Origin: Candidatus Poseidoniaceae archaeon
GTDB lineage: Archaea; Thermoplasmatota; Poseidoniia; Poseidoniales; Poseidoniaceae
Assembly: GCA_013330925.1 (NCBI GenBank)
Contig: DUHJ01000215.1
Location: 1-12,122, forward strand
DNA: 12,122 bases
Direction: 5' to 3'
In this document: piece by piece, positions 7,238-12,122 of the stretch
Layout: each line of letters begins with the position of its first letter
Numbering within the stretch: the first letter of the stretch is position 1
Position numbers and translations under genes: made by a program
Notes under the pieces: model-generated
What the model was told of the DNA's origin: nothing
Database searches by the model: none
What the model saw: only the letters and a program-made list of their open reading frames with translations

Positions 7238-9385
7238 TCAGCCCCTCCGGTCGGTGTGGGCTTCGTCCACCAGCGTCTTGGCCGCTCGGACGGAGCCTGC
7301 GAGTCGGTGCAGGGCAGCGGCGTGCAGCAATTTTGTCCGTCGCGAGGCGTCTTCCGTCAAGCGTGCAGAGCAGGTGGCATGCCGGGCAAGAAGACGTCGT
7401 TCAGCCAACGTCGGACCGTCCGTCAAACGCAGATCCCGCGAGAACGTTCGGGCCTCAGCGTGGCCTTCCTGCACCATCCGCTCCAGGAGGGACATGCGCA
7501 AGGCGTTGGCACGAAGGTCATCACGTCCACTCAGGTGGCCTTTGAGGGCGCTCACGAACTTGGGCGTGAGGCCATCGTTCGCGATGGCGTGGCGCCAACG
7601 CAAGTCGGTGACGTCCTTCGACGAAAGCGCATCGGTCGACGCGAGGTCTGCGAGGAGTTCAGTGGCGTCGTTCAGTCGCCCACCGAGAACCAAGACGCTG
7701 AACTTCAGCAGCCCGCTTGCGACCACGCCCGAACGTCGCTCGTGAACCGGGAGCGACCCGATCTTCATTGCGTCGAGGTGGGACAAAAGGTCCTCAACGT
7801 CCTCGTTTTGTTCTGGGAGACGGTCTTCGATGCGTGCGGTGAGCAGCGCGATGCGTGGACGAAGGGCGTCGCTGGTTTGAACCGCGTTCACGAGCAGGTC
7901 CTCGGCTTCTTCCGTCCGTCCCTCCAAGCGGAGCATGGCGGCTTGGGCGGTTGGATCGGGGGCGTCCATGGCGTCGAGGTACCGTCGCGCCCGCTCGACC
8001 TCTCCGCGCCGAACGGCAACGTCTGCAGCCACCCCAAGCAGGGCGTCTTGGTCGGGTTCAGACGCACGTTCGAGGGCATCTTCGAGGACCGCACTGAGGC
8101 GTCCGAGGCCAGCGGCATGGGTGTTCATGACCGCTGCCGCAGCCTCCGCAACACCTCCTTCGTCCGCCATGATGCGATGGTGGAGGGTGATGAGGGGGGC
8201 GAGGGGGCTTTGACTGGCCGACCAATGGTCGATGGCGAGTTTGACCGCCTCGTCCCGCTGTTCCGGATGCATCGTTTCGAGCCGAACGTGCCGGACCAGC
8301 GCATGAAGTTGCAAGCCACCCGTGGACCACCACTGCAGCAAAGCACGCTCATCGAGGGCACCAACGAGCTCGCTTTGGCGGACCTCGTCGCCCGAGACGG
8401 CAAAGGGCAGGAGTGCCAACTCATCGACCGCTGCGGATTCCGCTTGGGTCAAATCCGCCAAGACCGCACGCGTGACGAAGCCCTCGATGTCGTCGTCCTT
8501 CTCGGGAAGCGCCAAACCGGGCCGGTGAAGGTGGAGGGCAAGCGGGTGCCCTCCGAGGCGTGAGAGCACCGCTTCGGCGTCCTCAACGTCGCCAAGGATG
8601 TGCATGGCGGCTTCGTTTTCGAGCGGGTTGAGGACGTGCTTTTGCACCGTCTCAGGGGATTGGAGCGGAGCACGCCCGACCAGCAACCAGCGGGCACCGT
8701 CGGCATGGTCGGTGCATGCACGCCAAATCATGTCCGCGTGCGCCGAATGGATGTGTTCGCATCCGTCGAGGACGATGAGTTCCGAACGTGTGCGTTGTTG
8801 CAACCACGCTGCTGCAGAGGCGTCGTCCACATAGGTGGTCGTTCCATCGAGCGTTGAGGCCAGATCGCTTAGGGCAGCGTACGCGTCCACCGTCGCCCAG
8901 CGGACCGTTCCACCTTCGTCGCACCACGCCTCCGCAAGGCATCGGGCGACGGTGGACTTCCCTACGCCGGCCAAGCCGGTGACGGCAACGGCGGTGTGCT
9001 CGTCCAGCGCGCCTCGCACGCCGAGGACATCGGCATCCCGCCCGTAAGCTGGCCCAACCGGGGCACGCGGTCCAAACCACTGGCCCGGGACGGCCGTGGC
9101 TTCTGTGGGTGAGGCCAAGCCTTGCAGGACCCGTCGCCCTTCCTCGGTCAGGTGGTGAACGTTCCGTTTGCGCCGTCCGCCGTCGATGACGTGAGCGCTT
9201 CGCACGAGGACCAAGCCGTCCTCCACCAGTTGGCCCAACGGGACGTGAAGGGCGGACCGAACAAGGCCCAGTCCTTCGGCCATGCCGGGCAGGCTGAGGT
9301 CCCTTGGCACGTCCCATGCCTCACGCAAGCCGTCCGAAAATGGACCCAGCCAACGGAGGATCCTGGCCTGCGCCTCGGGGAGCAC
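7238..9385 (-). CDS. Winged-helix/STAND-type ATPase with C-terminal helical repeats
   Basis: The 715-residue product has the layout of a one-protein switch or transcription regulator. Residues 1-90 form a winged helix: a recognition stretch at about 34-58 (MAEGLGLVRSALHVPLGQLVEDGLV), then RRKRNVHHLTEEGRRVL. A GRDADV block (115-120) precedes the NTPase core, with Walker A GLAGVGKST (137-145, K143), Walker B LIVLDGCEH (203-211, D207), a sensor arginine in LVGR (about 238) and GGHPLAL (278-284). This order is typical of STAND/NB-ARC ATPases such as the MalT and AfsR types. Residues 318-715 are Ala/Leu-rich paired helices resembling TPRs, a usual sensor region. The start is GTG 9385, directly before the first helix and 11 bases after GGGAGG; TTG 9457 is an alternative that adds 24 low-complexity residues. 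Its stop is one base from the proposed uvrC start. The ligand and target promoters are unknown. Confidence 0.85.
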   Translation of the reverse strand: MLPEAQARILRWLGPFSDGLREAWDVPRDLSLPGMAEGLGLVRSALHVPLGQLVEDGLVLVRSAHVIDGGRRKRNVHHLTEEGRRVLQGLASPTEATAVPGQWFGPRAPVGPAYGRDADVLGVRGALDEHTAVAVTGLAGVGKSTVARCLAEAWCDEGGTVRWATVDAYAALSDLASTLDGTTTYVDDASAAAWLQQRTRSELIVLDGCEHIHSAHADMIWRACTDHADGARWLLVGRAPLQSPETVQKHVLNPLENEAAMHILGDVEDAEAVLSRLGGHPLALHLHRPGLALPEKDDDIEGFVTRAVLADLTQAESAAVDELALLPFAVSGDEVRQSELVGALDERALLQWWSTGGLQLHALVRHVRLETMHPEQRDEAVKLAIDHWSASQSPLAPLITLHHRIMADEGGVAEAAAAVMNTHAAGLGRLSAVLEDALERASEPDQDALLGVAADVAVRRGEVERARRYLDAMDAPDPTAQAAMLRLEGRTEEAEDLLVNAVQTSDALRPRIALLTARIEDRLPEQNEDVEDLLSHLDAMKIGSLPVHERRSGVVASGLLKFSVLVLGGRLNDATELLADLASTDALSSKDVTDLRWRHAIANDGLTPKFVSALKGHLSGRDDLRANALRMSLLERMVQEGHAEARTFSRDLRLTDGPTLAERRLLARHATCSARLTEDASRRTKLLHAAALHRLAGSVRAAKTLVDEAHTDRRG
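7244..7248 (-). promoter_or_regulatory. Shine-Dalgarno site for uvrC inside the upstream gene
   Basis: On the minus strand GGAGG lies in the last codons of the STAND ATPase gene, seven bases before CTG 7236. Its position supports the CTG start for uvrC and translational coupling with the upstream gene. Confidence 0.55.
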
Positions 9386-9490
9386 AACCGGAGGTGCCTC
9401 CCGTCGCTCAAGTCCGTTTCGCTGCCTCCGTCGTGCTCCTTGCTCAGCGGTGGGCAAGGTTGAACAGGCAACGTCAGCGGTTGAGAACCG
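9386..9490. promoter_or_regulatory. Divergent spacer between the STAND ATPase and β-helix protein genes
   Basis: This 105-base gap must carry promoters in both directions. It contains the SD-covering repeat noted separately and a second inverted repeat, CGGTT-GAG-AACCG, at 9478-9490 that ends exactly at the ATG of the plus gene. No clear TATA box or plus-strand ribosome site is seen, so the plus gene may be leaderless. If the STAND protein autoregulates, this is the natural place for its operator. Confidence 0.35.
9390..9402 (-). promoter_or_regulatory. Inverted repeat covering the ribosome site of the STAND gene
   Basis: GGAGG at 9390-9394 and CCTCC at 9397-9401 are complementary and separated by two bases. 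On the minus-strand transcript the upstream arm is the GGGAGG (9402-9397) that would serve as ribosome site for GTG 9385. Folding (realistically four base pairs with a four-base loop) would hide it. Regulation by this fold is an inference. Confidence 0.3.
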
Positions 9491-12122
9491 ATGCAGCGCC
9501 CTCTCTCCACCGTTCGCAGCATCTTCCTGGTGGCCATCATGGTGATGGCGGTCGTGCTTCCCATGGCCACGCCAGCGCCCGCAGACCTTGCCGCGTTGCC
9601 TTCCGAGGACGCGGTTTCTGGGCGAGCACAAACCACGTGGAGCGGAACGGTCCTCCTTTCCAGCACCACCACGGTCGCGGTGAACGACGAATTGGTCATC
9701 GCGGCGTGCACCACGGTGCAACTCGGCTCAGGTGTACGCTTGGTCGTGGACGGGCGGCTGACCGTGCAAGGGACCGCCACGTGTCCTGTTGTCTTTGAGG
9801 CGTCAGGTTCCCTTGATCACGAAGGCATTCAATTCAACGCGTCTTCGCTTGGACGTGGTTCACGCATCGACAACCTCACCTTGCTTGACGCCACGTACGG
9901 CATCACCATGTTTGGTGGTGATGCACGCTTCCACAACCTCACGATCGATTCTCCGGACCGTGTCGCCATTGACTTGTTTGGTGCCACACCGGTCTTCGAA
10001 GACCTGACCGTCAAAGGCGCGGGCCAGAACGCCTTCCAAACCGATTGGAGGTTTGGCTTGGGGCTCTCCGTCGGAGCCGGCTCTGCCCCTGTGGTCAAGC
10101 GTGGAACCTTCAGCAACATCACCACGCGTGGGCTGAACGTTTGGGGCGGCTCCGGAGGCGTCTTTCAAGACATCACCATGGACAACATCACGGGCTCTTC
10201 ATGGGCCTATGTTGCAGGGGTGTGGGTCGAGGACAGCGTCCCCTTGCTCCAACGGATGAGCATCAACCGCGCCGACACGGGTCTGGTGGTTCGCCACGTC
10301 GACGACACCCTGCGCACCCGCGCGGTCGTCAAAGATCTGGACGTGACCAACAGCATGTACCGAGGTGTGCTGGTGGACAAGGAGAACAGGACGAATTACA
10401 CGAATTACGAATCCGCGGACATCACCGGCTTGACCGTGACCGGCACCGGGGGACCCGGGGCAAAAACGCCAGGCATCGCTGAAGCGGCGGTGGAGGTCAA
10501 CGCGACGGGCGCTTGGATGGAGGACGTGCTCATCGACGGATGCTCGACCGTCGGGCTTCGATTGTACTTCACCGACGCCTCGACCACGTTCCGGAATTTG
10601 ACCGTGCGTGACGCGGGCGATGCCGGGGCCGGGGCCGGAGCGCATGCCTCAGGTGTTGCGGTCCGCTCGTCCTACTTCGCCCCAACCTTCGACGGGCTGT
10701 CGGTGTCCGGAGCACCAGGTTCTGGCGTTCACGCTTCTGGCGGCGGTTCGATGCAAGGCCACACCTGGAACCTGAGCGGCAACACCGAGTACGGCTTGCG
10801 CGTGAGCATGGCCGAGGTGATCGTCGACGGTCTCCTGCTGGACAGCAACGGGTTTGCAGGTGCTTTTGTCGAAGACGGTCGGAGCGTGGAATTGAGCAAT
10901 CTGACCGCATCGAACAACGGACAGAGCGGCATCTTGCCTGGACAACAAGCCGGCCTTCACTACCTCCGCTCAAACGACATTGAATCCAATTCTGGCGACG
11001 TTCGTTGCTCCTCCTGCGAGGTGCGCGGGAACGCTGGAAACGCGCTGTTCATCGAGGATTCCGTTGACCTTTGGGTCGAAGGCTTGCTGGTGGAAGACGT
11101 CGCAGCAGGAAAGGTGCCCATTTTCGTGGACAACAGCAACCTGAACACTGGACAACTTGGTGGCCGTTTCCGCTTCATGAACGTCACCGTGTGGGCCAAC
11201 GCCACTGACGGAACCGGTGCCGCCTTGCCCGCGGTCGACGTTCAATCGGCTGACGGGGCCTTCGAAGGCTTGGACCTGCACGGCGTGCATGCAGGCGTGC
11301 GGTGGAACGCAGACCTTCCTGGCCAACGCGTGTCCTACCTGCACGACACCACGCTTGACGACGCGGGTTGTTTGGACCTCAGCAATCAGAAGTTGCTCCG
11401 TGTCGATCGGCTTGACATGACCGGGTGCATGGACGCGCTCGTGCTTGCAAATTCGGACGTCAACATCACGGAGACGGACCTCACTGCCTTGGCCGTCAAC
11501 GGTGCATCCATTGACCTGACGGACGGTTCAACCCTCCACCTCTCCAACAGTCCAGTCTCTGCCTTCACGAGCATCAGCATTGACGCCACGAGCATGGTCG
11601 AGGAAGCATGGCCGGTGGAGGTCTGGGTTCGAAACCTCATTGGAAACGGGGTTCCCTTCGCAACCGTGGACCTGTCGTTCAGCGCTGTGGCGCCCGCCCG
11701 AACCCTGCCGGCAGACGTAAACGGTCAGATGGTGTTGGACGACGCCATCGCCCGCGTCATCGACACCAACGGCCCGTCCGCCTACGGCAACCTCAACGTC
11801 ACCTGCACCTATGCAGGCATCAGCACAAGCGTCGAGGTGCCATTCGAGGACGCTACAACGGTGTATTGCGATCTCCCGTTGTCGAACCAAGCCCCCTTCG
11901 TGAATTGGACCTCGCCTGAAGACGAGACCACCTTCCCCTCAAACGGAGAAGTGCATTTCGACGCGAGCACCTCATGGGATTTGGACGACGACCCGCTGAC
12001 CTACAAGTGGACGAGCTCCATTGATGGGGACATATTTGCGAGTTGCACCGGTTCCGGACTTCCAGGAGAACGCACCCCTCAGGAGGGAGCCCCGTTCACG
12101 GTGAACAGCGACGATCCTTACG
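9491..12122 (+). CDS. Secreted β-helix surface protein with PKD-like domain (cut by right edge)
   Basis: The frame stays open from ATG 9491 to the window end: 877 codons plus one base, with no stop. Residues 1-32 are a signal peptide (basic start, IFLVAIMVMAVVLP core, Ala/Pro-rich cleavage zone). About residues 40-700 contain many imperfect rungs of 22-30 residues with alternating hydrophobic positions, Asn/Gly/Asp turns and phrases such as FHNLTI, FEDLTV, FRNLTV and FDGLSV. This is typical of right-handed parallel β-helices (NosD, pectate-lyase-like). About 706-790 looks like an Ig-like or carboxypeptidase-regulatory β-sandwich (IGNGVPFATVDL, then VNGQMVL). From 799, QAPFVNWTSPEDETTF and DASTSWDLDDDPLTYKW mark a PKD-like domain that continues past the edge. 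There are many N-glycosylation sequons. The likely role is glycan binding or processing, adhesion or surface architecture; no catalytic residues can be assigned. It is divergent from the STAND ATPase gene. Confidence 0.85.
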   Translation, partial: MQRPLSTVRSIFLVAIMVMAVVLPMATPAPADLAALPSEDAVSGRAQTTWSGTVLLSSTTTVAVNDELVIAACTTVQLGSGVRLVVDGRLTVQGTATCPVVFEASGSLDHEGIQFNASSLGRGSRIDNLTLLDATYGITMFGGDARFHNLTIDSPDRVAIDLFGATPVFEDLTVKGAGQNAFQTDWRFGLGLSVGAGSAPVVKRGTFSNITTRGLNVWGGSGGVFQDITMDNITGSSWAYVAGVWVEDSVPLLQRMSINRADTGLVVRHVDDTLRTRAVVKDLDVTNSMYRGVLVDKENRTNYTNYESADITGLTVTGTGGPGAKTPGIAEAAVEVNATGAWMEDVLIDGCSTVGLRLYFTDASTTFRNLTVRDAGDAGAGAGAHASGVAVRSSYFAPTFDGLSVSGAPGSGVHASGGGSMQGHTWNLSGNTEYGLRVSMAEVIVDGLLLDSNGFAGAFVEDGRSVELSNLTASNNGQSGILPGQQAGLHYLRSNDIESNSGDVRCSSCEVRGNAGNALFIEDSVDLWVEGLLVEDVAAGKVPIFVDNSNLNTGQLGGRFRFMNVTVWANATDGTGAALPAVDVQSADGAFEGLDLHGVHAGVRWNADLPGQRVSYLHDTTLDDAGCLDLSNQKLLRVDRLDMTGCMDALVLANSDVNITETDLTALAVNGASIDLTDGSTLHLSNSPVSAFTSISIDATSMVEEAWPVEVWVRNLIGNGVPFATVDLSFSAVAPARTLPADVNGQMVLDDAIARVIDTNGPSAYGNLNVTCTYAGISTSVEVPFEDATTVYCDLPLSNQAPFVNWTSPEDETTFPSNGEVHFDASTSWDLDDDPLTYKWTSSIDGDIFASCTGSGLPGERTPQEGAPFTVNSDDPY
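10391..10408 (+). repeat. Perfect 9-base tandem duplication
   Basis: ACGAATTAC is repeated twice without interruption inside the β-helix gene. It is in frame, adding T-N-Y twice, and so creates an Asn-Tyr-Thr glycosylation sequon next to an Asn-Arg-Thr sequon. It is AT-richer than the sequence around it. Confidence 0.7.
10622..10639 (+). repeat. Three-copy GCCGGG/A hexamer run
   Basis: Three consecutive hexamers (GCCGGG, GCCGGG, GCCGGA) encode an Ala-Gly run in the β-helix domain. As an in-frame short tandem repeat it could vary in copy number between strains without breaking the frame. Confidence 0.6.

Noticed and set aside
7236..7356. Possible programmed frameshift fusing the STAND ATPase to UvrC
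   Set aside because: The uvrC frame is open upstream to 7356, but I see no slippery heptamer, and a ribosome site with correct spacing explains separate initiation more simply.
7178..8563. 461-codon plus-strand open frame opposite the STAND ATPase gene
   Set aside because: The minus strand carries Walker A, Walker B and GxP motifs; the plus product has no recognisable feature and also overlaps the uvrC start.
9386..9721. N-terminal extension of the STAND ATPase to an upstream start at 9721
   Set aside because: It would overlap the signal-peptide region of the divergent β-helix gene, and the added residues are Arg/His/Gly-rich shadow-like sequence.

Overview
The window (about 60% G+C by eye) is a densely packed stretch of chromosome. 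It reads as archaeal, most likely marine Thermoplasmatota (Marine Group II / Poseidoniales type). The clearest pointer is a wybutosine-pathway transferase (TYW2/Taw2), which is found in archaea and eukaryotes but not in bacteria. The long acidic surface proteins with signal peptides, β-helix and PKD-like modules also fit. The lineage is an inference from gene content; no rRNA or other phylogenetic marker is present. I see no mobile element, tRNA, rRNA, CRISPR array or integrase.

Layout, left to right: the N-terminal part of a small membrane protein (minus, cut by the left edge); a secreted, membrane-anchored cyclophilin-type prolyl isomerase (plus); TYW2/Taw2 (minus); a 1021-residue membrane-anchored ectoprotein of unknown family (plus); the excinuclease subunit UvrC (minus); a winged-helix/STAND ATPase with a helical-repeat tail (minus, directly upstream of uvrC and probably in one operon with it); and the first 877 residues of a β-helix plus PKD-like surface protein (plus, cut by the right edge).

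Spacers are minimal. The two tail-to-tail junctions have no spacer at all: the stop codons meet in palindromes (TCATGA at 1287-1292, TGATCA at 5497-5502). The three head-to-head spacers are roughly 80, 49 and 105 bases and must hold all promoters.

Functionally there are two themes. One is cell-envelope biology: the secreted cyclophilin and two large secreted proteins, with cysteines placed as if for disulfides outside the membrane in the cyclophilin and the 1021-residue protein. The other is nucleic-acid maintenance: TYW2 for tRNA-Phe hypermodification and UvrC for nucleotide excision repair. The STAND ATPase sits between them, sharing a transcript with uvrC and a divergent promoter region with the β-helix protein.

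I did not find a clearly new multi-gene system. The best leads are the probable CTG start of uvrC coupled to the STAND gene, the unclassified 1021-residue protein with five close cysteine pairs and an acidic Cys loop, and the cysteine-bounded insertion in the secreted cyclophilin.
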